From an uncultured Mesonia sp. (lineage in GTDB: Bacteria > Bacteroidota > Bacteroidia > Flavobacteriales > Flavobacteriaceae), in contig CANLVH010000002.1 of assembly GCA_947494545.1 (NCBI GenBank), positions 226,688 to 290,687 on the forward strand: a DNA stretch of 64,000 bases, read 5' to 3'. Made by a program: the position numbers and the translations under genes. Shown piece after piece: positions 45,556 to 54,534 of the stretch (its first letter is position 1; each line of letters begins with the position of its first letter). The notes under the pieces were generated by a model. It saw nothing but the letters and a program-made list of their open reading frames with translations, ran no database searches and was not told the DNA's origin.

Positions 45556-46095
45556 CTATTTATTTATTAAATAAACGCAATCTTCGCCGGTATTTTCTTT
45601 CCAGTTTACAATTACGCGTTCTTCATTTATTGCATCTACTTGCCTACCGTTATAATCTGGTTGTATTGGTAAATGTCTGCTAAAACGTCTATCTATTAAA
45701 CTTAATAATTCTATTTCTTTGGGGCGCCCAAAAGATTGTATTGCTGTTAAAGCTGCCCGAATGCTTCTTCCGGTGTATAAAACATCGTCTATAAAAACCA
45801 CACGTTTATCTTCTACCAGAAAATCTATTTTGGTTTTGTTGGCTTCCAAAGGTTTTTCGCTGCGTCTAAAATCATCTCGATAAAAGGTAATATCTAATTT
45901 TCCTAAATGTACGTTTTGAATAGCATATTCTTCGGTTAAAATTTTATGTACGCGGTTTGCCAGATAAATGCCTCTTGGCTGAATACCAATTAAAACCGCA
46001 TCCGAAAAATCGTCATAATTTTCTATTAGCTGACAAGCCAAACGATGCAAAATAATATCAATTTCGGTGGCATTTAAGAGTATTCTCCGGCTCAT
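45556..46095 (-). CDS. pyrR: PyrR, pyr regulator / uracil phosphoribosyltransferase
   Basis: 179-residue phosphoribosyltransferase-fold protein. The PRPP motif VVFIDDVLYTGRSIRAAL is at about 98-115, and the LIGIQPRGIYLANR segment is the substrate loop. In Gram-positive bacteria PyrR attenuates pyr transcription and also makes UMP from uracil; here only the enzyme role and pyr linkage are supported. The leader between the probable promoter (46124) and the ATG is too short to hold a PyrR attenuator. It heads the long minus-strand run. Confidence 0.93.
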   Translation of the reverse strand: MSRRILLNATEIDIILHRLACQLIENYDDFSDAVLIGIQPRGIYLANRVHKILTEEYAIQNVHLGKLDITFYRDDFRRSEKPLEANKTKIDFLVEDKRVVFIDDVLYTGRSIRAALTAIQSFGRPKEIELLSLIDRRFSRHLPIQPDYNGRQVDAINEERVIVNWKENTGEDCVYLINK

Positions 46096-46123
46096 CTAAG
46101 AATAAGTTTTTTGGCATTTACTA

Positions 46124-46131
46124 CAAAAATA
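46124..46131 (-). promoter_or_regulatory. Candidate -7 element for the pyrR-to-ppx run
   Basis: TATTTTTG on the minus strand is an exact -7 match, 28 bases before the pyrR ATG at 46095. No TTG is found at the -33 position. The untranslated leader would be about 23 bases. Confidence 0.42.
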
Positions 46132-46227
46132 GGTAAAATAATTAGTTTAACTAGTAAAGCTTCTTTGCTTTTAAAAATGTACAGGAAGCTTTTCTTTGGC
46201 TTGTTTTTATTCCGTAAAGAATAATAA

Positions 46228-46257
46228 AAAAAGCGCAACATTACTGTTGCGCTTTTT
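46228..46257. terminator. Terminator after dnaK
   Basis: Perfect hairpin: AAAAAGCGCAACA (46228-46240) pairs with TGTTGCGCTTTTT (46245-46257) around TTAC. It lies 20 bases beyond the dnaK stop codon, with the U-tract on the minus-strand transcript. The symmetric T/A edges would also stop plus-strand transcription. Confidence 0.9.
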
Positions 46258-46277
46258 ATATATAAGAGAAGACTATA

Positions 46278-48209
46278 TTATTTTACTTCTTCAAAGTCTA
46301 CGTCTTCTACGTCGTCGGCTTGATCGTTAGATCCTCCTTGAGCTCCAGTTGCTCCTTGTTGCGGACCACCTTGTGCTCCTTGCGCGCCGCCTTGTTGTTG
46401 TGCTTCGGCTTGCGCTTTATACATTTCTTCAGAAACGCTTTTCCAGGTTTCGTTCAATTTGTCTAAAGCTGGTTCTACTTTTTCTAACTCTTTAGTTTCG
46501 TATGCTTTTTTCAATTCTTCTAAAGCATCTTCTACCGGTTTTTTCTTATCGTCAGAAAGTTTATCGCCAAACTCTTTCAATTGCTTTTCGGTTTGGAAAA
46601 TCATTGCATCTGCTTCGTTAAGCTTATCAACTTTTTTCTTCGCTTTTTCGTCTGCATCTGCATTAGCTTCTGCTTCTTTCTTCATTTTCTCAATTTCCTC
46701 TTCGGTTAAACCGGAAGAAGCCTCGATACGAATGTCTTGTGATTTTCCTGTAGCTTTATCTGTAGCGCTAACGTTTATAATACCATTGGCATCTATATCA
46801 AAAGTTACTTCAATTTGCGGAGTTCCTCTAGGCGCTGGTGGTATACCATCTAAGTGGAATCTACCAATTGTTTTATTATCTGCCGCCATAGAACGCTCAC
46901 CTTGTAGTACGTGAATTTCTACAGAAGGCTGGTTATCTGCTGCGGTAGAGAAAGTTTGTGATTTTTTGGTAGGAATTGTAGTGTTTGCTTCAATAAGCTT
47001 CGTGTTTACACCACCCATAGTTTCAATACCTAAAGAAAGTGGGGTAACATCTAACAACAATACATCTTTAACATCTCCGGTTAAAACACCACCTTGAATG
47101 GCTGCACCAACGGCTACAACCTCATCTGGGTTTACACCTTTACTAGGTTTTTTTCCGAAGAAATCTTCTACTGCTTTTTGTACTGCAGGAATTCTAGTAG
47201 AACCTCCTACCAAAATAACTTCGTCTATATCGTTTTTGTTAAGATCTGCATCTTTTAATGCTTTTTCGCAAGGAACGATGGTTCTTCTTACCAAATCTTC
47301 TATCAATTGCTCAAATTTAGAACGAGAAAGTTTTCTTACCAAGTGTTTTGGTCCGCTAGAAGTTGCGGTAACATACGGCAAGTTAATTTCTGTTTGTGAT
47401 GCAGAAGACAATTCTATTTTGGCTTTTTCTGCAGCTTCTTTTAGACGTTGTAAAGCCATTGGGTCTTTGCGTAAGTCTATATCTTCATCTTTAATAAACT
47501 CTTCTGCCAACCAATCTATTACTACTTCGTCTACATCATCACCACCTAAGTGCGTGTCTCCGTCAGTAGCAAGTACTTCAAAAACACCGTCTCCCAATTC
47601 TAAGATAGAAACATCATGCGTACCACCACCAAAGTCAAATACGGCAACTTTTTGGTCTTGACCTTTTTTATCTAAACCATAAGCTAAAGCTGCTGCGGTT
47701 GGTTCGTTTATGATACGTCTAACTTTTAATCCGGCAATTTCTCCGGCTTCTTTAGTTGCTTGACGTTGCGAGTCGTTAAAATATGCAGGAACGGTAATTA
47801 CCGCTTCGCTCACATCTTGTCCTAAATAATCTTCGGCAGTTTTTTTCATTTTCTGAAGAATCATTGCCGATAATTCTTGCGGAGTATATAAACGCCCGTC
47901 TACATCTACACGTGGCGTATCGTTATCTCCTTTTTTTACTTTATAAGCTACTCTTCCTGCTTCTCTTGATGACTCAGAGAATTTATTTCCCATAAATCTT
48001 TTTATAGAAGAAATGGTTTTTTCAGGATTTGTAACTGCTTGTCTTTTTGCAGGATCTCCAACTTTAATTTCGCCATCTTCAACAAATGCGATAACTGATG
48101 GGGTAGTACGTTTTCCTTCGGCGTTTGGAATAACCGTAGGCTCGTTACCTTCCATAACAGAAACACAGGAGTTGGTAGTACCTAAGTCTATACCTATTAT
48201 CTTACTCAT
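46278..48209 (-). CDS. dnaK: Chaperone DnaK (Hsp70)
   Basis: 643-residue Hsp70 chaperone. It starts [15 protein letters not shown]; the second phosphate motif [12 protein letters not shown] is near 200 and the third region [11 protein letters not shown] near 340. The substrate-binding domain follows ([22 protein letters not shown]), and the end is a Gly/Gln/Ala-rich linker and acidic tail ([10 protein letters not shown]). Length is normal. It stands alone, without grpE or dnaJ beside it, as often in Bacteroidota. A perfect 15-base palindrome lies 73 bases upstream of the ATG, overlapping the probable -33 position. Confidence 0.98.
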   Translation of the reverse strand: MSKIIGIDLGTTNSCVSVMEGNEPTVIPNAEGKRTTPSVIAFVEDGEIKVGDPAKRQAVTNPEKTISSIKRFMGNKFSESSREAGRVAYKVKKGDNDTPRVDVDGRLYTPQELSAMILQKMKKTAEDYLGQDVSEAVITVPAYFNDSQRQATKEAGEIAGLKVRRIINEPTAAALAYGLDKKGQDQKVAVFDFGGGTHDVSILELGDGVFEVLATDGDTHLGGDDVDEVVIDWLAEEFIKDEDIDLRKDPMALQRLKEAAEKAKIELSSASQTEINLPYVTATSSGPKHLVRKLSRSKFEQLIEDLVRRTIVPCEKALKDADLNKNDIDEVILVGGSTRIPAVQKAVEDFFGKKPSKGVNPDEVVAVGAAIQGGVLTGDVKDVLLLDVTPLSLGIETMGGVNTKLIEANTTIPTKKSQTFSTAADNQPSVEIHVLQGERSMAADNKTIGRFHLDGIPPAPRGTPQIEVTFDIDANGIINVSATDKATGKSQDIRIEASSGLTEEEIEKMKKEAEANADADEKAKKKVDKLNEADAMIFQTEKQLKEFGDKLSDDKKKPVEDALEELKKAYETKELEKVEPALDKLNETWKSVSEEMYKAQAEAQQQGGAQGAQGGPQQGATGAQGGSNDQADDVEDVDFEEVK

Positions 48210-48282
48210 AATTATTATTGTTTAGTTTTTTCAATTTTTAATTCGCTTAGACTAAGTCAAACCCTATGCCACCAAATTTTTT

Positions 48283-48297
48283 ATGACAGACTGTCAT
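48283..48297. promoter_or_regulatory. Perfect palindrome ATGACAG-A-CTGTCAT upstream of dnaK
   Basis: Seven-base arms around one central base. Reading toward dnaK, its right half ends 16 bases before TAGGGTTTG, a -7-like sequence one base longer than consensus, so the palindrome would cover the -33 position. A second CTGTCAT half-site is at 48393-48399, by the promoter of the divergent serine deaminase gene. Neither CIRCE nor a sigma-32-type site is visible. Probable operator, inferred. Confidence 0.5.
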
Positions 48298-48435
48298 TTT
48301 TAAATCTAAAACGCTGCGTATTTTGACATAAAGCCGTATTCTGTTGGTTAATCTATTTTTAAATGCTAACTTCTATAAAAGTTCAAAAAAATCTGTCATC
48401 TTTGTAAGACTAGAGATAAAATAACATAAGCGTTT

Positions 48436-49869
48436 ATGAGAAAGATAGAGTGTATCAGTATTTTTGATATGTTAAAAATAGGAGTTGGTCCGTCCAGCTC
48501 CCACACCTTAGGCCCCTGGCGTGCTGCACAACGCTGGATAGCCGAATTAAAAGAAAGCAAGCATTTTGAGCAAATAAAAACCGTAAATGTAGATTTATAC
48601 GGTTCTTTATCGTTAACCGGAAAAGGCCACGCCAGTGATGTGGCTTCTATTTTAGGTTTGTGTGGCTATGACCCGGTTACAATGGATTTGACCATACTAG
48701 ATGGGACGATAAAAAAAATACAGGAAGAAAAGACAATGCTCGTTAATGGCGAGAAAAAGATAAATTTTGATCCCGAAAACCAGATAATATTCAATAAAAA
48801 ATTTTTAGATTTTCACCCTAACGGAATAAAATTCACTGCCCATCTAGAAAACGGTAAAAAGACATCTTCTACCTTCTTTTCTATAGGTGGCGGATTTGTT
48901 GTAAAAAAAGAACGTAAAAACACCAAAAAGAAACAAGAAATTTTTCGGCAGTTCCCGTTTTCTATAGAAAAAGCAACCGATCTTTTAGCGTTTTGCAAAG
49001 AGGAAAACAAAAGTATTTCTGAAATTGTTTTAGAGAATGAACGCTCTTTACGCAGTGATGAAGAAATAGATAAAAACCTGCATGCAATTTGGGATGTTAT
49101 GTTAGAATCTATGTACATAGGTTGCCATACAGACGGTATTTTACCTGGTGGATTAAAAGTGCAACGCCGTTCTCACGCTATGCATAAACGCTTAATGGGC
49201 GATGCTACTTACGATAATCCGCAAGAATGGTTAGAGGCAATTAGAGAAACTAAAGTTGCTTTTAGACAAATATTAAAATGGGTAAGCTGTTTTGCTATTA
49301 GCGTAAACGAAGTAAATGCCGCTTTAGGACGTGTGGTTACTTCTCCTACCAACGGAAGCGCAGGAACTTTACCGGCTGTTTTAATGTATTATTTAACCAT
49401 AGAAAATCACCAAGCTACTTTTAAAGATATTAAACAATTTATGCTTGTCGCGGGCGAAATTGGTAGTTTATTTAAAAAAGGCGCTACTATCTCTGCAGCA
49501 ATGGGCGGATGCCAGGCAGAAATTGGTGTTTCTTCCAGTATGGCGGCCGGCGCTTTAACAGAATTAATGGGTGGCACACCCGAACAGGTTTTAATGGCGA
49601 GCGAAATTGCGATGGAACATCACTTGGGTCTAACTTGTGATCCTATTGCCGGTTTAGTACAAGTACCTTGTATAGAACGTAATGCTATGGGCGCAATTAA
49701 AGCTATAAATGCGGCAGAAATTGCTTTAGATAGCGATGCCAGTAAAGCGAAAGTACCTTTAGATAAAGTAATAGAAACTATGTGGGATACCGCGCGTGAT
49801 ATGAGTTCTAAATACAAAGAAACCTCTGAAGGTGGTTTGGCTGTACGCGTAAATTTAAGCGATTGTTAA
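48436..49869 (+). CDS. sdaA: L-serine ammonia-lyase, iron-sulfur type
   Basis: 477-residue single-chain serine dehydratase converting serine to pyruvate and ammonia. The beta domain begins SIFDMLKIGVGPSSSHTLGP, the typical opening. In the alpha domain, the SPTNGSAGTLPAVL stretch (active-site loop) and Cys residues in MGGCQAE, LTCDPIAG and QVPCIERN fit a 4Fe-4S site. A strong hairpin follows at 49890, so it is monocistronic. Upstream CATCTTTG (48397-48404) is a -7 near match. Confidence 0.95.
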   Translation: MRKIECISIFDMLKIGVGPSSSHTLGPWRAAQRWIAELKESKHFEQIKTVNVDLYGSLSLTGKGHASDVASILGLCGYDPVTMDLTILDGTIKKIQEEKTMLVNGEKKINFDPENQIIFNKKFLDFHPNGIKFTAHLENGKKTSSTFFSIGGGFVVKKERKNTKKKQEIFRQFPFSIEKATDLLAFCKEENKSISEIVLENERSLRSDEEIDKNLHAIWDVMLESMYIGCHTDGILPGGLKVQRRSHAMHKRLMGDATYDNPQEWLEAIRETKVAFRQILKWVSCFAISVNEVNAALGRVVTSPTNGSAGTLPAVLMYYLTIENHQATFKDIKQFMLVAGEIGSLFKKGATISAAMGGCQAEIGVSSSMAAGALTELMGGTPEQVLMASEIAMEHHLGLTCDPIAGLVQVPCIERNAMGAIKAINAAEIALDSDASKAKVPLDKVIETMWDTARDMSSKYKETSEGGLAVRVNLSDC

Positions 49870-49889
49870 ATTAGAAATAGTTGAATTGT

Positions 49890-49925
49890 AAAAGGCTTGT
49901 ATATAATATAAACAAGCCTTTTTTT
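49890..49925 (+). terminator. Terminator after serine deaminase, also facing pgi
   Basis: AAAAGGCTTGT pairs with ACAAGCCTTTT around an AT-rich loop of about 11 bases, followed by Ts to 49925. The A-run on the left side allows use by the pgi operon coming from the other side. Confidence 0.85.
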
Positions 49926-49933
49926 ATGGAAAA

Positions 49934-51541
49934 TTATTGCTTTAAATATTCCTTTAAGAGTTGCTTTGTAGAATTATCTTGCTCCGCATTTATTTTTTTG
50001 GTGTCCAGTTGCGGAAGTATTTTTTTAGCCAATTCTTTTCCGAGTTCTACTCCCCACTGGTCGTAACTAAATATATTCCAAATCACACCTTGTACAAAAA
50101 TTTTATGTTCATACATTGCTAATAAACCACCCAAATTCTTCGGATTTAATTTATTTATCAGAATACTGGTGCTGGGTTTGTTGCCTTCAAAAACTTTATA
50201 AGCTTTTTGTCGTTTTCGTTGTTCTTTTGGTAAATCTTTTATTTCTTTTTCAACCTCTTTTTGCGTTTTTCCCGTTAACAATGCCTGAGTTTGCGCAAAA
50301 AAATTAGCCATTAAAATATCGTGATGTACTTTATTGTGGTGCAAAGCTTTTTTAAAACCAATAAACTCTGTGGGTACTAATTTTGTGCCTTGGTGTAACA
50401 ACTGAAAAAATGCATGTTGCGCATTGCTTCCTGCGGCGCCCCAAACAATAGTTCCGGTTTCATAATTTATTTTTTCTCCGGAACGGTCTATTTGTTTTCC
50501 ATTACTTTCCATAACCGCTTGTTGCAAATAAGGAACTAATTTTTCTAAATAATGCGTGTACGGAATTACCGCTTCTGTTTCTGTTTTAAAAAAATTATTG
50601 TACCAAACACTTAATAAGCCTAAAATTACAGGTATGTTTTCTTTAAAATTTGCTTTACGGAAATGCCTATCCATTTCTTCGGCGCCATCTAATAGTTCTT
50701 GAAATTTAGAAAAACCCAAAGCGCAAGCAATAGATAAACCAACCGAACTCCATAAAGAAAATCTGCCTCCTACCCAATCCCACATAGGAAAAGTGTTTTC
50801 TTCAGCAATACCAAAATCTTTCACACCATCTAAATTTGCAGATACTGCCACAAAATGTTTTTTAATAGCATCTTCTTCTGCAGTATGCAAAAACCATTCT
50901 TTTACGGTTTTCGCATTGGTTAAGGTTTCTTGCGTGGTAAAACTTTTAGAAACAACAATAAACAAAGTAGTTTCAGGATTTAGTTTTTTCAGTATTTCCG
51001 CGGGGTGGTCGCCATCTATATTAGATATAAAATGGGTATTTAAATGGTTTTTATAAAAACCCAAAGCCTCTACTACCATTTTAGGACCTAAATCGCTGCC
51101 GCCAATACCTATGTTTACAACATCTGTAAAGGCTTTTCCGGTATAACCTTTTTTTACACCACTTATAACTTCTCGTGAAAAACCTTTTATTTTTTGAAGG
51201 TTTTTTTGCACCTCTTCTGGTTTATCCAAACTTCGTAAAGCGGTATGACCTACTGCCCTATTTTCTGTATAATTTATCTTTTCGGAATTAAATTGTGCTT
51301 CTATCGCTTCTTTTAATTGCATTTCTTCGGAAAGTTGAACCAAAAGATCTATGGTTTTTTGAGAGATTCTATTTTTAGAATAGTCTACAAAAAAATTATC
51401 TGCTTTAATGCTAAATTTTTCTGCCCGTTGAGCATCTTCCGTAAAGAAATCTTGCATTCTAGCATCTTTAATTTCCGTAAAGTGCTTTTCTAACTCTTTC
51501 CAGGCTTTGGTAGTTGTAGGATTTTTAGCAATTAATGCCAT
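49934..51541 (-). CDS. pgi: Glucose-6-phosphate isomerase
   Basis: 535-residue glycolytic isomerase of glucose 6-phosphate and fructose 6-phosphate. The two family signatures are visible: DVVNIGIGGSDLGPKM (about 140) and the later GAAGSNAQHAFFQLLHQG (catalytic His near 378), plus the VGGRFSLWSSVGL segment. Normal bacterial length. It is last in an operon pfkA-gap-sugar kinase-pgi, three bases after the kinase stop. Confidence 0.97.
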   Translation of the reverse strand: MALIAKNPTTTKAWKELEKHFTEIKDARMQDFFTEDAQRAEKFSIKADNFFVDYSKNRISQKTIDLLVQLSEEMQLKEAIEAQFNSEKINYTENRAVGHTALRSLDKPEEVQKNLQKIKGFSREVISGVKKGYTGKAFTDVVNIGIGGSDLGPKMVVEALGFYKNHLNTHFISNIDGDHPAEILKKLNPETTLFIVVSKSFTTQETLTNAKTVKEWFLHTAEEDAIKKHFVAVSANLDGVKDFGIAEENTFPMWDWVGGRFSLWSSVGLSIACALGFSKFQELLDGAEEMDRHFRKANFKENIPVILGLLSVWYNNFFKTETEAVIPYTHYLEKLVPYLQQAVMESNGKQIDRSGEKINYETGTIVWGAAGSNAQHAFFQLLHQGTKLVPTEFIGFKKALHHNKVHHDILMANFFAQTQALLTGKTQKEVEKEIKDLPKEQRKRQKAYKVFEGNKPSTSILINKLNPKNLGGLLAMYEHKIFVQGVIWNIFSYDQWGVELGKELAKKILPQLDTKKINAEQDNSTKQLLKEYLKQ

Positions 51542-51544
51542 TTA

Positions 51545-52396
51545 TTAATTATTTTTTTTATGATAAGTTATCAGTCCGTCAATTGGTCTGCGTTGAATTT
51601 TACCTAGGGCTAAATTCTTACTTTTTAAACAATTTTCAATAATTTCTTCGGAAAATTTTGCGATAGAACCTACAAAATGAATAGGTAGGTTTTTATCTTT
51701 TTCTAAGGTCAAAATTCGGTTTTCTATAAATTTATTTATTCCGGCTTTTAAAAGCGGATTAAAGTAATTTGGATAATCTGTTTTGTACTGAAAAATAAAC
51801 TTTGCAAAGTTTGCCAAATAAGTATTAGGGTTTGGCTCGTGGTATAAATTTTCTTTTATAATATCTGCGTCAAGCTCATAGTTTTCTTGAAAAATACTTG
51901 CCAACTCTGCAGGCATTTTTGTATAATAATAATCTCGAATAAGCTGCTTACCAAAATAATTTCCGCTGCCTTCATCCATAATAATATAACCCAAAGACGG
52001 CATAGGCAAATGCGCTTTTTCTCCGTCAAAATAACAAGCATTAGAGCCGGTACCTAAAATACAAACTATGCCCGGTTGTGTAGTGACCGCGCGACATGCA
52101 GCTAAAATATCTTCGTGAATATGCACGCTGGCAGTAGGAAAGTAATTTTTTAAAATAGCCTCTATAGTTTTGGCAGGTTTTGGCGTACCGCATCCTGCCC
52201 CATAAAAATAAAGCTTCTTTATTTTGTTACCCAACTTTAGAAGTTGCGTATTTTCGCTTAAATGTTTTTGCATAGAAGCAACCGAAAAAACCGAAGGATT
52301 TAAACCTTTGGTTTTTGTTTGCAAAACCACTTTGCCCCCATCATCTAAAACTACCCAATCACATTTAGTCGAACCGCTTTCTGCCAATAAAATCAT
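51545..52396 (-). CDS. BadF/BcrA-type sugar kinase, GlcNAc kinase-like
   Basis: 283-residue ASKHA-fold kinase. The phosphate loop is AESGSTKCDW (about 5-14), a Gly-rich adenosine/phosphate segment ILGTGSNACYF follows near 118, and DEGSGNYFGK (about 142-151) supplies the second loop. The family includes N-acetylglucosamine kinases and some glucokinases. The gene starts in the stop codon of gap (TAATG), so it is translationally coupled inside a glycolytic operon. A role as the organism's glucokinase is possible, inferred only from this context. Confidence 0.85.
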   Translation of the reverse strand: MILLAESGSTKCDWVVLDDGGKVVLQTKTKGLNPSVFSVASMQKHLSENTQLLKLGNKIKKLYFYGAGCGTPKPAKTIEAILKNYFPTASVHIHEDILAACRAVTTQPGIVCILGTGSNACYFDGEKAHLPMPSLGYIIMDEGSGNYFGKQLIRDYYYTKMPAELASIFQENYELDADIIKENLYHEPNPNTYLANFAKFIFQYKTDYPNYFNPLLKAGINKFIENRILTLEKDKNLPIHFVGSIAKFSEEIIENCLKSKNLALGKIQRRPIDGLITYHKKNN

Positions 52397-53397
52397 TATA
52401 ATTTTGCCGCATAAATAAGCAGGTCTACCAATTTACTGGCGTAGCCATACTCGTTATCGTACCACGCAATTAATTTAAAGAAACTCTCGTTTAGTTCCAT
52501 ACTTGCACCGGCATCAAAAACACAGCTTTGTGGTTCTGAAATAAAATCTTGCGAAACTACTTCTACTTCTGTATAACCTAAAATTCCTTTTAAATTGCCT
52601 TCTGCCTGTTCTTTAAATACTTTTTTTATTTCTTCTAAGCTGGTAGCTTTTTCTGTACTCACGGTTAAATCTACAACAGACACATTTGGTGTTGGCACGC
52701 GCATAGCCATTCCTGTAAGTTTTCCTTTTAACTCCGGTATTACTTTGGTTACCGCTATTGCAGCTCCGGTAGTTGTAGGTATAATATTGTTCATTGCGCT
52801 TCTGCCAATTCTGTAATTCTTTTTAGAAGGAGAGTCTACTACAAATTGAGACGAAGTAGACGCGTGTACCGTAGTCATTAAAGCTTCTTTTATTCCAAAT
52901 GCTTCGTGCATAACTTTTGCCAAGGGCGCCAAACAATTGGTTGTACAAGAAGCGTTGCTAATTACTTTTTCTTCTGCGGTTAACTCTTCATGATTTACGC
53001 CCATAACATACATTGGCGAATCTTTAGATGGTGCAGAAATAAGTACTTTTTTAGCACCGGCTTGTAAGTGTTTGCCCGCGCTTTCTTTGGTTTTAAACAT
53101 TCCTGTACAATCTATAATATAATCTGCTTCTACGGCATCCCACTTTAAATCTTCGGGATTTTTTTCTGCGCTTACGCGGATTTCTTCGCCGTCTACTACC
53201 AAATTACCGTTTTTTGTAGAAATTTGTGCATCAAATTTTCCGTGCACGGAATCATGTTTTAAGAGATAAGCCAATTGTTCTACCTCTACCAAATCGTTAA
53301 TTCCTACAATGCGAATATTTTCATTTTTATGTGCAATTCTAAACGCTAAGCGTCCAATGCGACCAAAACCGTTTATTCCTAAATTTATTTTTTTCAT
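52396..53397 (-). CDS. gap: Glyceraldehyde-3-phosphate dehydrogenase, type I
   Basis: 333-residue NAD-linked dehydrogenase. The dinucleotide-binding start INGFGRIGRLA, the NDL segment at residue 35 (NAD rather than NADP preference) and the catalytic Cys151 in SNASCTTNC are clear, with the later MTTVHASTSSQ loop. Length is standard. It overlaps the sugar kinase by one base and is 11 bases after pfkA. Confidence 0.97.
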   Translation of the reverse strand: MKKINLGINGFGRIGRLAFRIAHKNENIRIVGINDLVEVEQLAYLLKHDSVHGKFDAQISTKNGNLVVDGEEIRVSAEKNPEDLKWDAVEADYIIDCTGMFKTKESAGKHLQAGAKKVLISAPSKDSPMYVMGVNHEELTAEEKVISNASCTTNCLAPLAKVMHEAFGIKEALMTTVHASTSSQFVVDSPSKKNYRIGRSAMNNIIPTTTGAAIAVTKVIPELKGKLTGMAMRVPTPNVSVVDLTVSTEKATSLEEIKKVFKEQAEGNLKGILGYTEVEVVSQDFISEPQSCVFDAGASMELNESFFKLIAWYDNEYGYASKLVDLLIYAAKL

Positions 53398-53408
53398 AGT
53401 ATATTTTT

Positions 53409-54395
53409 TTATATCGATGTAATATCTGAAACTCTTAAAAGGTCTAAATCTATTTCGTTATGACCAGATATAGCTTCTTTAAAAGGTACTGCAGTAATTT
53501 TTTTATGTTGTATGCCAACCATTATACCGCGCTGATTATTCCGTAAAGCTTCTACGGCGCCAATACCTAATCTGCTGGCCAAAACCCTATCGTAACAACT
53601 TGGAGAGCCACCGCGTTGAATATGCCCTAAAACCGTTACGCGAACTTCATAATTTTCTAGACTGCTTTCTATATAATTAGCGAGTTCAAAAATGTTTTTG
53701 CCAATTTGATCTCCTTCCGCCACGACGATAATACTAGATGTTTTTCCGGATTTTCTACTGCGTTGTAGAGATTCTAACAAGCGGTCTTTTCCTAAATTTT
53801 CTTCGGGAATCAAAATTTCTTCCGCCCCAGCGCCAATACCGGCATTTAAAGCAATGTCTCCGGCATCGCGCCCCATTACTTCTACTAAAAACAGTCTGTT
53901 GTGCGAGTTTGCTGTATCTCTAATTTTATCTATGGCTTCTACTACGGTATTTAATGCGGTATCGTAGCCAATTGTAAAATCTGTGCCGCGAATATCGTTG
54001 TCTATGGTACCGGGAATGCCAACAATTGGAAAATTAAAACTTTCACCAAAATATTCTGCTCCTCTAAAAGTACCATCGCCGCCAATTACCACCAAGGCAT
54101 CTATACCTTGTTTTTTAAGGTTATCATAAGCTTTTTGTTGGCCTTGGGGCGATTTAAATTCTTCTGATCGTGCAGATTTTAAGAATGTACCGCCACGATT
54201 AATCAGGTTTTTAACAGACCGCGCGGTAAGTTCTTTAAAGTCGCCATCTATCAAACCTTGGTAACCACGATAAACGCCGCTGCAATTTATTTTATGGTAA
54301 GCACATGCTCTGGTTACCGCTCTTATTGCCGCATTCATTCCGGGAGAATCGCCTCCGGAAGTAAGCACGCCAATGTGATTCAATTGTTTCTTCAT
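53409..54395 (-). CDS. pfkA: ATP-dependent 6-phosphofructokinase
   Basis: 328-residue phosphofructokinase starting at ATG 54395; a TTG three codons upstream lies in the promoter-like sequence instead. The TSGGDSPGMN loop, GGDGTFRGAEYFGE (Gly, not Asp, after GGD, hence ATP and not pyrophosphate) and PGTIDNDIRGTDFTIG are visible; the effector site sits in the C-terminal half. First gene of the operon with gap, a sugar kinase and pgi. Confidence 0.96.
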   Translation of the reverse strand: MKKQLNHIGVLTSGGDSPGMNAAIRAVTRACAYHKINCSGVYRGYQGLIDGDFKELTARSVKNLINRGGTFLKSARSEEFKSPQGQQKAYDNLKKQGIDALVVIGGDGTFRGAEYFGESFNFPIVGIPGTIDNDIRGTDFTIGYDTALNTVVEAIDKIRDTANSHNRLFLVEVMGRDAGDIALNAGIGAGAEEILIPEENLGKDRLLESLQRSRKSGKTSSIIVVAEGDQIGKNIFELANYIESSLENYEVRVTVLGHIQRGGSPSCYDRVLASRLGIGAVEALRNNQRGIMVGIQHKKITAVPFKEAISGHNEIDLDLLRVSDITSI

Positions 54396-54401
54396 ACCCT
54401 T

Positions 54402-54409
54402 CAAAGTTA
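54402..54409 (-). promoter_or_regulatory. -7 element right before the pfkA start
   Basis: TAACTTTG on the minus strand is an exact -7 match ending only six bases before the ATG at 54395. If used, the message would be nearly leaderless. No clean TTG at the -33 position. Confidence 0.38.
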
Positions 54410-54534
54410 TTCGATTTTATTTTGAAATCCTAATGTAATCGGGTATGCAGGCTTAAAAATTGACAAAAATCAGTCTCAAAGACCAACTGTCTATTTTTTG
54501 TTACCAACTTTAGAAAATCTTTGCGATAAATGCT

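Noticed and set aside
46096..46277. Possible PyrR-type attenuator upstream of pyrR
   Set aside because: The distance from the candidate promoter to the ATG is about 25-30 bases, too short for an antiterminator/terminator pair, and the only strong hairpin belongs to the end of dnaK.
47098..47661. Long open frame on the plus strand opposite dnaK
   Set aside because: It is rich in Ser, Thr and Phe in the pattern expected from the reverse strand of a conserved gene, has no promoter or recognisable domain, and dnaK is unmistakable on the other strand.
48210..48435. CIRCE (HrcA) operator near dnaK
   Set aside because: No TTAGCACTC-N9-GAGTGCTAA sequence is present; a different palindrome is reported instead.
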